64,000 bases of DNA. Source: Bacteroidaceae bacterium (GTDB taxonomy: Bacteria; Bacteroidota; Bacteroidia; Bacteroidales; Bacteroidaceae). The stretch is taken from assembly GCA_900770655.1 (NCBI GenBank), contig CAAGLA010000014.1, positions 1-64,000 on the forward strand, written 5' to 3'. Position numbers and translations under genes: made by a program. The notes under the pieces are model-generated. The model was not told the origin of the DNA. It ran no database searches and worked only from the letters and a program-made list of their open reading frames with translations. The number at the start of each line of letters is the position of its first letter. Position 1 is the stretch's first letter. Positions 9,019-16,841 of this stretch are shown here, piece after piece.

Positions 9019-9552
9019 TCAGGGATATCTGAACACCTTGTCCACAAGCTTTTCTGCAAGGCTTTTTTCGCTCTCAATTCTCCGGACTAGGATTTCTATC
9101 TGCTGGTCGCTCAGTTTTTCCTTCAGCTCTTCGTGTGCGTCGTAATAAACAAGCTCCCTTTCTATGCTTTTCAATCTCGGTGTGCTCCAGCCAGTATGGT
9201 TCTTCCCGCCAAAGTTCCACGTTCTTTTGCTCCACTTTGTTGTTTCTACCATATTGACAAACTCGTCCCAAGTAAAACGGAAAAACTCTTTTTTAAAAGG
9301 AACATTATAGGTCTGATATTCTTTTTTTACCACAAAATAGAGTTCGCCATTAAGGTGCATTATCTTTGTAAGTTCGAAATCGTCATAGAAGTAACCCTTT
9401 ATAGGTACAAGCAATCGTTTCCATCCCTTTGGAATAACCTTTATTTTACCTATGTAAAGGTTGAAAGCCCCAATGCGGTAAGATTTTATTCCGTGGTTCT
9501 TCATCAGTGCCTTTATTCTGTCAAGAATCTTTTTTTCTTCACCCTTGTCCAT
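9019..9552 (-). CDS. Hypothetical protein, 177 aa, accessory island
   Basis: Unrecognised soluble protein with no signal peptide or membrane segment. The N-terminal half contains beta-rich sequence (YRIGAFNLYIGKIKVIPKGWKRLLVPIKG) and an aromatic stretch around FFRFTWDEFVNMVE. The C-terminal third is helical and charged (EELKEKLSDQQIEILVRRIE). It is the last gene of a tight leftward operon that begins with the RpoD-derived protein: the 49-codon ORF ends 12 nt before its ATG. A different frame beyond its stop stays open for another 50 or so codons, so a frameshifted longer ancestral form cannot be excluded. No function is assigned. Confidence 0.6.
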   Translation of the reverse strand: MDKGEEKKILDRIKALMKNHGIKSYRIGAFNLYIGKIKVIPKGWKRLLVPIKGYFYDDFELTKIMHLNGELYFVVKKEYQTYNVPFKKEFFRFTWDEFVNMVETTKWSKRTWNFGGKNHTGWSTPRLKSIERELVYYDAHEELKEKLSDQQIEILVRRIESEKSLAEKLVDKVFRYP

Positions 9553-9564
9553 AACTTGAATTAA

Positions 9565-9714
9565 TTAAAGTAGATAAACCATTTGCGTAAACAGCCGGAG
9601 CAGCGCTTCAGTATATACACTGCGTTTCCCGGCCAAAGGCATACGTTTCAATTCAGCCTCATTGGGCAGCATTGTCGCAACAAAATCTCGGTATGTATTG
9701 TAAAGTATATCCAT
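9565..9714 (-). CDS. Small ORF, 49 aa
   Basis: An ATG-initiated 49-codon frame, MDILYNTYRDFV...QMVYLL, fills the gap between the genes at 9731-10129 and 9019-9552, with 16 and 12 nt spacers in the same orientation. The residue mix is protein-like (helical, charged and hydrophobic alternation) and the ORF fits exactly between its neighbours, which supports it as a real small gene in the operon. It could also be the remnant of a longer protein. No family was recognised. Confidence 0.45.
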   Translation of the reverse strand: MDILYNTYRDFVATMLPNEAELKRMPLAGKRSVYTEALLRLFTQMVYLL

Positions 9715-9730
9715 ATTGTTTGTCGCACCG

Positions 9731-10129
9731 CTATTCTTTAATGCAGTCTATTATTCTTTTTCTCTCTTCCCAAGAAAGCCGGCTACCGCCAAGGCGGCAC
9801 TCTTTGGCATTCAGGCGTAACTGCCTGCCGGCACACTCAATGGTGCAGTGCTCATTACCGTCGGAACCCATTTGTGCTACTGCGAGATATTCAACAACTG
9901 CAACGGTCTCGACCGTTGACTGCGAGAGAGATTCTTTGCTTCGTTCGGAATGACAAAACAAAGTTTTGTTATCGGCAAGTTCATCAGCGACTTGTCGCCT
10001 GCAGGCTGCAATGAATACAAGGCGCTCTTTGGTGCGGCTTTTCAGGTAGAATACCTCGCCGTTGTGGGCAATGTATTCCAGTGGCCACACATTGCCCAGT
10101 TTATGATAGAATGTTCCGAATATCGCCAT
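9731..10129 (-). CDS. Hypothetical protein, 132 aa, with an in-frame dispersed repeat
   Basis: The chosen ATG (10129) lies 14 nt after the stop of the RpoD-derived gene and gives MAIFGTFYHKLGN; the longer frame would run backwards into that gene. The first 50 residues (WPLEYIAHNGEVFYLKS, RLVFIAACRRQVADEL) and the last 50 (CRLGGSRLSWEERKRIIDCIKE) look like normal coding sequence. Between them lies FCHSERSKESL, the translation of a short dispersed repeat at about 9925-9955. The repeat keeps the frame, so the protein is either interrupted by a tolerated insertion or is already decaying. No homologous family is known to me. Confidence 0.55.
   Translation of the reverse strand: MAIFGTFYHKLGNVWPLEYIAHNGEVFYLKSRTKERLVFIAACRRQVADELADNKTLFCHSERSKESLSQSTVETVAVVEYLAVAQMGSDGNEHCTIECAGRQLRLNAKECRLGGSRLSWEERKRIIDCIKE
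9925..9955. repeat. Short dispersed repeat (GATTCTTTGCTTCGTTCGGAATGAC type)
   Basis: The core GATTCTTTGCTTCGTTCGG followed by AATGACA belongs to a widespread class of short intergenic repeats. Their minus-strand translation gives the well-known artefact peptide CHSERSKESL/CHSERSEESP. Here it lies inside an ORF and in frame. Only one copy was noticed in this window; other genomic copies are expected from knowledge of the class. Confidence 0.6.
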
Positions 10130-10143
10130 TTTGCAGTCTGTCT

Positions 10144-11124
10144 TTATATTCCTGTGTCGGCACGCCACTCGCAAAAGTCTAAAGTCCTTGTCCACGGAAT
10201 GTTTTCAAGAACCTCCAATAACTGTTCCAAAGCACCGCGCATTGAATTCCTGTCGGTGAGTTCACGCAACGGAACACGCGCTCTATCGGGCTCTGTGCAT
10301 ATATACCACTCGTCGTCGGCTGCAGATTTTACAAAGTCCTTGCATTCGCCGCTGTAGAGAGCATCGTGCAACGTAAAAGAAGCGGTACGTATGAACTTGT
10401 CACGCTCGTCATAGTCATCGGGCAAGTGAACGGCAACATCAACTAGCCTCCACTCTGTATAGTCGGCAGCCATTCTTATCTCCTTGCGGCAACGGTTGAT
10501 CTTTGTGTTTGCAAACAGATGTGCCCTCGCCTTTTCGGGTTGTGTGCGATATATTACCACCGGGCACTGGGGATTGCGATAACCGCTATAGGCCTCTTTG
10601 GCTTTAGTGAGTATCTCCTCATATTCCTTGCAAAGCCCGGTAAAAGACAAATCACGTGTTTGTATATACTCCTCTATGTGCCTGCGTATGACAGGCTCGG
10701 CAAAGTCTCCGAAACTAACGTTGGGCCTGAAATTGTATGCCAATGCAGCGTTCTTCACTCCCTTCATACCGGCAATGAGCAGTTCTTGCATAGGCTTGCC
10801 GCAGTTTTCATACTCCCGTGCTACCGACACCACCCTGCGGGCATTAAGCCAGCGCAGGCTGTTTATCTCCTCGCCTTCTTCGCGCAAGTCTGCTATAAAA
10901 TCGGCATAACTTCTGCCGTGCAAGTGGCTAAATGCCAGTACGTGATAACGCTCTAAATCTTGAAAGAGATTGAGCAAATAAATATCCTTATGCTCAATAA
11001 GCTGCTCCGCTTCGGTAATCTTTTTTATAAACTCATCGAGGTTGAAGTTATCGTCATTAAAGCATTCGATGATATCGGTAGCCTCCCTGCTTCTAATGCT
11101 TTTTGTTATCTTCATTTGTCTCAT
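10144..11124 (-). CDS. RpoD-derived protein with sigma region 2-like segment, no regions 3/4
   Basis: The N-terminus MRQMKITKSIRSREA closely matches the start of Bacteroidetes primary sigma factors (MRQLKITKSITNRES type). Residues about 88-152 align with sigma-70 regions 2.1-2.3: NARRVVSVAREYENCGKP for NLRFVVSVAKQYQNQGLS, ELLIAGMKGVKNAALAY for DLINEGNLGLIKAA.RF, and SFGDFAEPVIRRHI for FISYAVWWIRQSI. The tryptophans and IRQ residues that melt the -10 element are not kept. Residues 160-326 show no region 3 or 4 and resemble nothing I know (contains CPVVIYRTQPEKARAHLFANT). At 326 residues it may bind core RNA polymerase through region 2 without normal promoter recognition; this is inference. It heads a tight leftward operon with three small downstream genes inside an accessory island. 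Confidence 0.75.
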   Translation of the reverse strand: MRQMKITKSIRSREATDIIECFNDDNFNLDEFIKKITEAEQLIEHKDIYLLNLFQDLERYHVLAFSHLHGRSYADFIADLREEGEEINSLRWLNARRVVSVAREYENCGKPMQELLIAGMKGVKNAALAYNFRPNVSFGDFAEPVIRRHIEEYIQTRDLSFTGLCKEYEEILTKAKEAYSGYRNPQCPVVIYRTQPEKARAHLFANTKINRCRKEIRMAADYTEWRLVDVAVHLPDDYDERDKFIRTASFTLHDALYSGECKDFVKSAADDEWYICTEPDRARVPLRELTDRNSMRGALEQLLEVLENIPWTRTLDFCEWRADTGI

Positions 11125-11253
11125 AGGTCAAAAGATATGTGATATATCTGAAAGTTGTTGTAATGCCCGTTTTTCAGGTCAACTTTTTTTAAGCCTTTCC
11201 TCTGCTTTTTTCCTTGAACCACTAAGCAAGGTCTTATTTTACCACATTAATAA
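11125..11253. other. Spacer between two island transcription units
   Basis: A 129-nt gap follows the 460-residue nuclease-like gene, so the RpoD-derived gene may have its own promoter here. No TAnnTTTG box with good spacing was found, and no gene is visible. Confidence 0.3.
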
Positions 11254-12636
11254 TTACCATACGACCATCATCCTGCAACAATAGTTCAGTTTCTTCAAAT
11301 AGATACTTTTCAGAAGTTCCTTCAACTCTGTATCTTTCATCTGTGCAATGGGTTTGGCAGTTTTTATCTTGTACCGGAGGACTGTCTTCGTACAATCCTT
11401 TCCCAGTGCAGCATCCTTCGGGAGCAGGATAGCATTGTTCTGCAAATGGTTGCGCCATTCGTTGGCCAATGCGACGTTACCCTCTATATGTAGTTCCAGT
11501 GTGTATTCCGTATCTGTCCACATCTTTGAGGTATTGATAGGTATCCATTCCCAATGAGCGCTTCCCCATTCGTTGCCAAGCCGTACTTGCAGGTATCCTT
11601 TACCGTTCACCCCCCGGTGCCCAACTGTCCATTGGAGACCACCACGCTTTTTCAGCTCTCTTTTCCAATGTTCGTTCAGCAATTCTATGGTGCATTCTTC
11701 AAATTTGCCGAAAGCCAATTGCTCCACCTTCAGAAGCACCTTTTTGATAATGGTGTACAGATTTTCCATAGCACGCATATCCTCTGCGCTTCCATTGGCA
11801 ATCTCTTCGCGCATCTGGCTTCTCACCTCTGCCACAGCCTTGCGGAAGGCATACAATCTTAAGCAGTCTTCCTCGCTCAATTTTTTCAGATTGTGATGAC
11901 CTATCACGGAGTTGCACAACTTGTTCATTCTCGAATCGTCAGAGTCATCCTCTGCGAACAAGTCCTTTTCTAAGGACTCCACATAGGCTCGAACCACACC
12001 GGTCAGGGCTTCGGGATAGATTCGTGCCTCGAGGATGTCGCTCTTCAACCAATTAACGATGTCACTGTTGTAGGCAAGTGGAACAAAGCGACGGCCAATG
12101 TCAACACTGCCATCTTCGCAGTTCCCTCCATAACTCTTTGCGTCAACCTCCTTGCTGCCGTCGCCCGTCATATAGAATACCCAAACGTTATCTTTTTCAA
12201 ATCCATTATCTTTCATATGTTCGATGTAGCGGCGTATCTGCTCCGGCTGGTCTGGAGCATCGTAGATTTTGTTTTCCACGATGACTGCTATGCGCCGCTC
12301 ATTGGCGGTAAAGGTGATGAGCCCGTCAATGAAACTGTTTGCCGTATCAGTCTTATATCGGGGATTGAACAGAATATTCACATCCGAGATGTTCTGATAA
12401 TGAATCATCTTGTCGCGTCCTTTGGCAAATCGGTTCAGAAAACTGTTGAGCAACAAATATCTTCCGGAAGCATTTTGGTAGCGCATCAATGCCAAGAATA
12501 TTTTGGTATGGTCGTTCTCGCTCATCTTCCAAGCCGTAAAGACATTGTAGGGGTTCTGGCGGTTGCTTGCACGGTTTCTGGAAGTTTCAATCCTTTCTGC
12601 CACTTGTTTAATCTCTTGTATTGTCCAGTTTTTCAT
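11254..12636 (-). CDS. PD-(D/E)XK nuclease superfamily protein
   Basis: 460 residues. The N-terminal third carries the PD-(D/E)XK core: an upstream acidic helix motif SENDHTKIFLALM (E40), then SFIDGLITF (D104) and IAVIVENKI (E121-x-K123), followed by QPEQIRRYIEHM. This arrangement matches the PDDEXK_4 group of predicted restriction-like endonucleases. The C-terminal half (about 240-460) is unassigned and contains basic and aromatic segments (LQWTVGHRGVNGKGYLQVRL) that could contact nucleic acid. No signal peptide or membrane helix is present. A second, longer PDDEXK_4-type gene lies two genes upstream, which suggests a defence or DNA-processing role for the island. The fold call is good; the function is inferred. 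Confidence 0.75.
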   Translation of the reverse strand: MKNWTIQEIKQVAERIETSRNRASNRQNPYNVFTAWKMSENDHTKIFLALMRYQNASGRYLLLNSFLNRFAKGRDKMIHYQNISDVNILFNPRYKTDTANSFIDGLITFTANERRIAVIVENKIYDAPDQPEQIRRYIEHMKDNGFEKDNVWVFYMTGDGSKEVDAKSYGGNCEDGSVDIGRRFVPLAYNSDIVNWLKSDILEARIYPEALTGVVRAYVESLEKDLFAEDDSDDSRMNKLCNSVIGHHNLKKLSEEDCLRLYAFRKAVAEVRSQMREEIANGSAEDMRAMENLYTIIKKVLLKVEQLAFGKFEECTIELLNEHWKRELKKRGGLQWTVGHRGVNGKGYLQVRLGNEWGSAHWEWIPINTSKMWTDTEYTLELHIEGNVALANEWRNHLQNNAILLPKDAALGKDCTKTVLRYKIKTAKPIAQMKDTELKELLKSIYLKKLNYCCRMMVVW

Positions 12637-12677
12637 AATATGTTTTTAAAATATTACGGTAGTTCCAATAAATGTTA

Positions 12678-12998
12678 TCAAAAATCAAAATAAGGTTCCA
12701 GATTATTCACTTTCAACTGAACCAAAGTGTCGCGTCCTAGTAAACTGCCATTGTGCATTACGGGCACTCTTTTGCATACACACTGCCTTTTGTAAACAAC
12801 GGAGTTCTCATCGCGGATAATAAATTTCACTCCGGCCTCTAAGCACTCGAGGTACTCCTTAGAATAATTTCCGCTGACATACATCACGCCACTATCAGTT
12901 TCCCTGATCTCTGCATAAGGAGCAACGCAGAAATCTTCAAATTCCTGATCAGAAGCAAAATAACGTACACTCTTATTATATACCATTTTCGGATTCAT
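12678..12998 (-). CDS. Hypothetical protein, 106 aa, between two PD-(D/E)XK genes
   Basis: The start was set at ATG 12998 (MNPKMVYNKSVRYF); the frame extends three codons further to a TTG. The protein is small and soluble, with mixed beta content (SGVMYVSGNYSKEYLECLEAGVKFIIRDENSVVYKR) and three cysteines, two of them in a CVCK pair. It ends 41 nt before the 460-residue nuclease-like gene and may be cotranscribed with it. It is not recognised. Confidence 0.6.
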   Translation of the reverse strand: MNPKMVYNKSVRYFASDQEFEDFCVAPYAEIRETDSGVMYVSGNYSKEYLECLEAGVKFIIRDENSVVYKRQCVCKRVPVMHNGSLLGRDTLVQLKVNNLEPYFDF

Positions 12999-13112
12999 CT
13001 TCTTCAACGATTTCCTTTTACATCGCGAGGTTCTAATATTCTATGTTTATAGTATTTCAATATTTACTGCTAAGTTTATTCTTCGCCTTCATCAGGAAAA
13101 GAAGGTCCCTTT

Positions 13113-13262
13113 TTAGCCAGTGGGGTTATTCGACAAAATTTTAATAATCTCTGCCTTAACAGCCTTTTCAAGTTCTGCATACTTTTTTAAAAACTTTGCT
13201 GAGTTTTCTATTGCAAGTGTGTCGAGGTGGCAGTATGCAAGCAACGCATCAATGGATTGGTA
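13113..13262 (-). other. Open in-frame continuation of the nuclease-like gene after a single TAA
   Basis: Directly after the TAA at 13263-13265, the same frame stays open for 49 sense codons to a TAA at 13113-13115. The peptide (YQSIDALLAYCHLDTLAIEN, then KFLKKYAELEKAVKAEIIKI) is a plausible amphipathic helical tail that continues the helical end of the annotated ORF. This suggests a recent nonsense mutation, readthrough, or chance. No separate start codon or better gene fits the segment. Confidence 0.5.
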
Positions 13263-15113
13263 TTATTGTTTTGTCAGTTTCCTGTAAATCTTCAGCTTCT
13301 CTTCGTATACCGCGTTGTCACGTTCTGCCTCAAGCAGAATCTTATATACAGACAATACTAGGTTCTTCCTACTCCTGAAGAATTCGAGCAAAATGTCTGT
13401 GTCTTCACATTTTTCTATCAAATCGTGGTCGCGGAGAAGAGGAATCTGATTAAGTTTGAGAATTCTATCTCCCGGGATATTCTTCCTGTAGAAGAAATCG
13501 GTGTCGCCCACCTGCTGATAACCTGTAACGTCATCCACTAAGTCGTCAATTTCGCGTGGCAATGCGTTCTCTGTAACCGGGACATCAATAAACAGCTGTG
13601 TGTTGCACTGCATCAGTTTCATAAACATCTCATTATCAATGGGCGATATGGCAAGTTTGTTGCCAATCATAGCATTGATATCCTTAAGGCACTCCTCTGT
13701 CACATTCTTTCTAATGAACAACCCTTCTACCCCCATTGCTATGTTACCCTTCTGCTTTTGGCCGGAAACAAGCGGAACGCCGCCACCCTTGGCCGAATAT
13801 ATACAGCTGAAAATCTGTTCTACCTGTTCATTCGTCATCTTGTGCTTCTTCTTGTACTCCACAATCCCTGCAGCCACAGCTTCGCCTACAGAAGCATATA
13901 CCTTTCCCGAGCATACAAACAATCTCTCCCAAAGAAGGTATTTACAAAAACCGTTATGCCGCCAACTCTTGGGGGAATATATCAAGGCGGGGCCGGAGCC
14001 GTTTTGGGTACCTGTCATATTGCAATCTGCCACGCACCTGAGAATATCAAGCGGTCTCTTTTTCAGTTCTATTATAACCCGAAGTGCACTCATTAGAGCA
14101 TCCGTAGAATTGAGCAAGCGGTCCGCCCTCCCGACGGAATATAGCGTCTCTCCCAATATTGCCTCTATGACCTTGTTTATGAGCCAGCGGTTGACATTAT
14201 CTTCCATAAAGGCTCCTACAAGTTGTCTCTCTTTGGAACCAATTGCCATAATGGAGAGGTCGCCATCCTGTTGCCCCGGTTCGGAATCGGGCATTGCAGG
14301 CAGTTCAAGACAACTTACATATTCTCTTAGCATAGTACGCCTGTCAGTGTCTAATCCTTCATCAACAAGCTGCGGTTCTATAATGTAGTCGAGGATGTCC
14401 TGATAGCATATATGGATATAGTGTGGGCATTCCGGGCGCAATTCTCGGTTCAATCTCACATAATGGTCCATATCGCGAAGGGGCTGGGGTGTCAGGTACA
14501 CAAACAACTGGAATGAGCGCTTGTGCCCGCAATTGTCACAGGCCTCAAAATAGCGCTTTGTCCGGGAGTCGTGCTCAAAGGGGTTAACTTTGTTCTCTAT
14601 GAATATTTCCAGTTCGTGTCGCCCGGCAATTGGAGCAAGGAGTTTGAACTTGAGGTATATGTCTATACGGTCATCCTTCTCTGCGCTGTTTTGTGTGCTG
14701 AATTTTGTATATTCTTTCTGATATTTGTTGACAGAGAGTTCGCATTCCGCCTCTGCCTTTTCAAACATCACAGAACGTGTGAGTATTGCTCTACGGAGAT
14801 GTTCGTTTACCTCCTCCACCTTGTCCTCTTTTCCGGCTCTGTAAAGAATGATGTCAAGAAAATGCACTAAAGTCGATTCGCGGGAATCGCCATTAAAGAA
14901 CGTGCCCGACAGTAATTCGGCAATGAATCGGCTATGCATACTCTCGTTTCTTGCCTTCGCGATTATTTCAAAAATATTTTTCTTGTCTAAGTAATCAAGG
15001 AGTTCGGCATTCTTTACAATGTTTCTGTTGAAGATTGTCAGAAGCTGCTCGGCAGACAATTTCTTTTCATTGCCCGTTCCGGCTGTTTCGTAATTAAAAT
15101 AATAAATGCTCAT
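13263..15113 (-). CDS. PD-(D/E)XK nuclease superfamily protein, PDDEXK_4-type
   Basis: 616 residues up to the first stop. The nuclease core is in the first 200: acidic helix RNESMHSRFIAELL (E57), DRIDIYLKF (D151), EIFIENKVNPFEHDSRTKRY (E173-x-K175), the usual PDDEXK_4 layout. The remainder (about 270-616) is unassigned and carries a glycine-rich segment near SAKGGGVPLVSGQKQKGNIAMG. The family includes predicted nucleases often found in defence islands and next to uncharacterised modules. The frame continues for 49 codons after the stop, so the C-terminus may be truncated (separate entry). The ATG start is followed by typical sequence, and 78 nt separate it from the upstream 549-residue gene. 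Catalysis is predicted, not shown. Confidence 0.75.
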   Translation of the reverse strand: MSIYYFNYETAGTGNEKKLSAEQLLTIFNRNIVKNAELLDYLDKKNIFEIIAKARNESMHSRFIAELLSGTFFNGDSRESTLVHFLDIILYRAGKEDKVEEVNEHLRRAILTRSVMFEKAEAECELSVNKYQKEYTKFSTQNSAEKDDRIDIYLKFKLLAPIAGRHELEIFIENKVNPFEHDSRTKRYFEACDNCGHKRSFQLFVYLTPQPLRDMDHYVRLNRELRPECPHYIHICYQDILDYIIEPQLVDEGLDTDRRTMLREYVSCLELPAMPDSEPGQQDGDLSIMAIGSKERQLVGAFMEDNVNRWLINKVIEAILGETLYSVGRADRLLNSTDALMSALRVIIELKKRPLDILRCVADCNMTGTQNGSGPALIYSPKSWRHNGFCKYLLWERLFVCSGKVYASVGEAVAAGIVEYKKKHKMTNEQVEQIFSCIYSAKGGGVPLVSGQKQKGNIAMGVEGLFIRKNVTEECLKDINAMIGNKLAISPIDNEMFMKLMQCNTQLFIDVPVTENALPREIDDLVDDVTGYQQVGDTDFFYRKNIPGDRILKLNQIPLLRDHDLIEKCEDTDILLEFFRSRKNLVLSVYKILLEAERDNAVYEEKLKIYRKLTKQ

Positions 15114-15191
15114 ATAGTTTCAATTGTATTTTCTTATCAAGAAATTTCACTTGCCATCTCCTTCAACTTCTCCTACACGCACGATATGTTT

Positions 15192-16841
15192 TTACTTAAA
15201 CATATCGTCTTCATAAAGTTCCTCTTCAATTTCAACCTCAAGTCCGGGGTACTTTGCAATCAGCGCATAGGCTAATGCGGCCTCGCCGCGTTCGGTCTCA
15301 ATCCTCAGCAGCAGAGCGCCATCTTGCTCATCAACCCTCAGGAGGTTGCCGCAGTAGTATTCCCGCTTGTGGTCTGTGCCCACAAGGTAGTGCATAAAGA
15401 TGTTTATAGGAACGTACAGCCCGAATTCATTCTCCACGTCACCGTATTTGTTGGCGATTTTCTCTGCAAGTTCCTTCAATGGAGCGATGTCACCTCTTAC
15501 GGTGTATGTGTAAATGCAAGGGTCTGGCTCGCCGTAGTCATCGCTGTCCTCAAGCGGGTTCTCATCGGTATAAAAAGCCTTGTCGTAACACTCCTTTGCC
15601 TTTTGCTTGTCGATGAAGAAACCGAACTCCTCTTTTCCCCAACGGTAGAGGTCGCCAATCTCCCTGTATGCCCACCTGCGGTCATCTTCTCTAAGGTCAT
15701 CGGCATTCTCAACCAGCAGGCGTGTGTAGTCCAGCGGGGTGAAATTGCTCAATATCCACACAATATCCGTTATATGGTTAGGTAGGTGGTGACCGTCTTT
15801 GCGCACTTTCCCGAACAGAGCCTCTGCTTCACCCTCATTGCTTTCGAACAGCGGAGTATCAAGGAGTTCGTAACGCTCGATATAAACGGTCTCGCCGCTA
15901 TCGGGGTCGGTATTAGGCTCTTCCCAGCTGCGCCAGCTGTGGTACATACCGGCAAGCACTATGCAGTCTGTTATGCCACTGTCCATAGCAAGCAGCCACC
16001 CTTTATCTCCGGAATGCAGGAAACGCATATAAGAAATATTGTGCAACAGAGCTTTCCTTATAAGATAATCACTTATCTTCTTGTTGCCCGAGTGTACAGA
16101 GTCGAAAATCTTCTTTACGCACTCATCGGGTGCGGCAACAGCCTGCGACACGGTAAACGGGAGCTCATTGTGTTTGGCAGAAGCCTCATCGGCCAGATAG
16201 AACAGAAATTCATCCAATTCTTCCCATTCGTACTCGCCATTCAGTGCCCTGCACTGCTCAACAATGCAGAATGCATCTTCACAGTTGTCATCGGTGTAGT
16301 AGCATACAAGAAGCATACCCTGTAGCTGCTTGCTTGCCGCTGTTATAATTTCATCGCACTCGCTTTTTCCGTTGAGCTTGTCGAATGTCCAGCGTATTGT
16401 CTGCTCTGCGTCTTTTCTCTCAAGTTTGTACCCGTGGGCTGCAAGCAACGGAGCGAAAGTCTCTGCCATTTCATTGTACTTGGCGGTATTGTCGGTATAT
16501 ACATACATTGTACAGGGTTCTGTCCTCACCAACTTGCCATCCTTTGAAGTATATGTAATAACGATGTTGGGGTAATCGCCTAATTCGGCATAGTCGAACA
16601 GTACATCCGGGAAATGAGCCAACACCTTCTCCACAAGTTCCCTGAACCTTTTGAGTGTATTGGGGTCATAGCCGGTGTAATTGAAACTTCTGTCATTGAA
16701 TTCAAGCCCATAGAACTCGCCCTCAAAATTATCGGGTCTCTCCTCGAACTTATACACTTTGTTCAGTTCCTTAGCATAGGAATTTACCTGTTCCTGATTC
16801 TTGTTATCCTTTGCGCTGAGCTGTAAAATCCATTCTACCAT
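15192..16841 (-). CDS. Hypothetical protein, 549 aa, with one Sel1/TPR-like stretch
   Basis: Large, acidic, soluble protein of no recognised family. A segment around residue 400 (YREIGDLYRWGKEEFGFFI, then KAKECYDKAFY) resembles a single Sel1-like or TPR unit. The C-terminus is strongly acidic (VEIEEELYEDDMFK). There is no signal peptide. It is the most upstream gene of the leftward island. Its leader contains a run of ten G on its sense strand (16986-16995), about 145 nt before the start. It could be a regulatory or structural partner of the downstream nuclease-like proteins, but nothing in the sequence proves it. Confidence 0.6.
   Translation of the reverse strand: MVEWILQLSAKDNKNQEQVNSYAKELNKVYKFEERPDNFEGEFYGLEFNDRSFNYTGYDPNTLKRFRELVEKVLAHFPDVLFDYAELGDYPNIVITYTSKDGKLVRTEPCTMYVYTDNTAKYNEMAETFAPLLAAHGYKLERKDAEQTIRWTFDKLNGKSECDEIITAASKQLQGMLLVCYYTDDNCEDAFCIVEQCRALNGEYEWEELDEFLFYLADEASAKHNELPFTVSQAVAAPDECVKKIFDSVHSGNKKISDYLIRKALLHNISYMRFLHSGDKGWLLAMDSGITDCIVLAGMYHSWRSWEEPNTDPDSGETVYIERYELLDTPLFESNEGEAEALFGKVRKDGHHLPNHITDIVWILSNFTPLDYTRLLVENADDLREDDRRWAYREIGDLYRWGKEEFGFFIDKQKAKECYDKAFYTDENPLEDSDDYGEPDPCIYTYTVRGDIAPLKELAEKIANKYGDVENEFGLYVPINIFMHYLVGTDHKREYYCGNLLRVDEQDGALLLRIETERGEAALAYALIAKYPGLEVEIEEELYEDDMFK

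Noticed and set aside
8865..9077. 70-codon leftward frame overlapping the end of the 177-residue gene
   Set aside because: It starts with TTG, overlaps the upstream gene in another frame and matches nothing known. It might be a frameshifted tail, but evidence is insufficient to call a gene.
13600..14388. 262-codon rightward frame opposite the 616-residue nuclease-like gene
   Set aside because: Serine/leucine-rich antisense shadow of a well-supported coding region; no own start signal.
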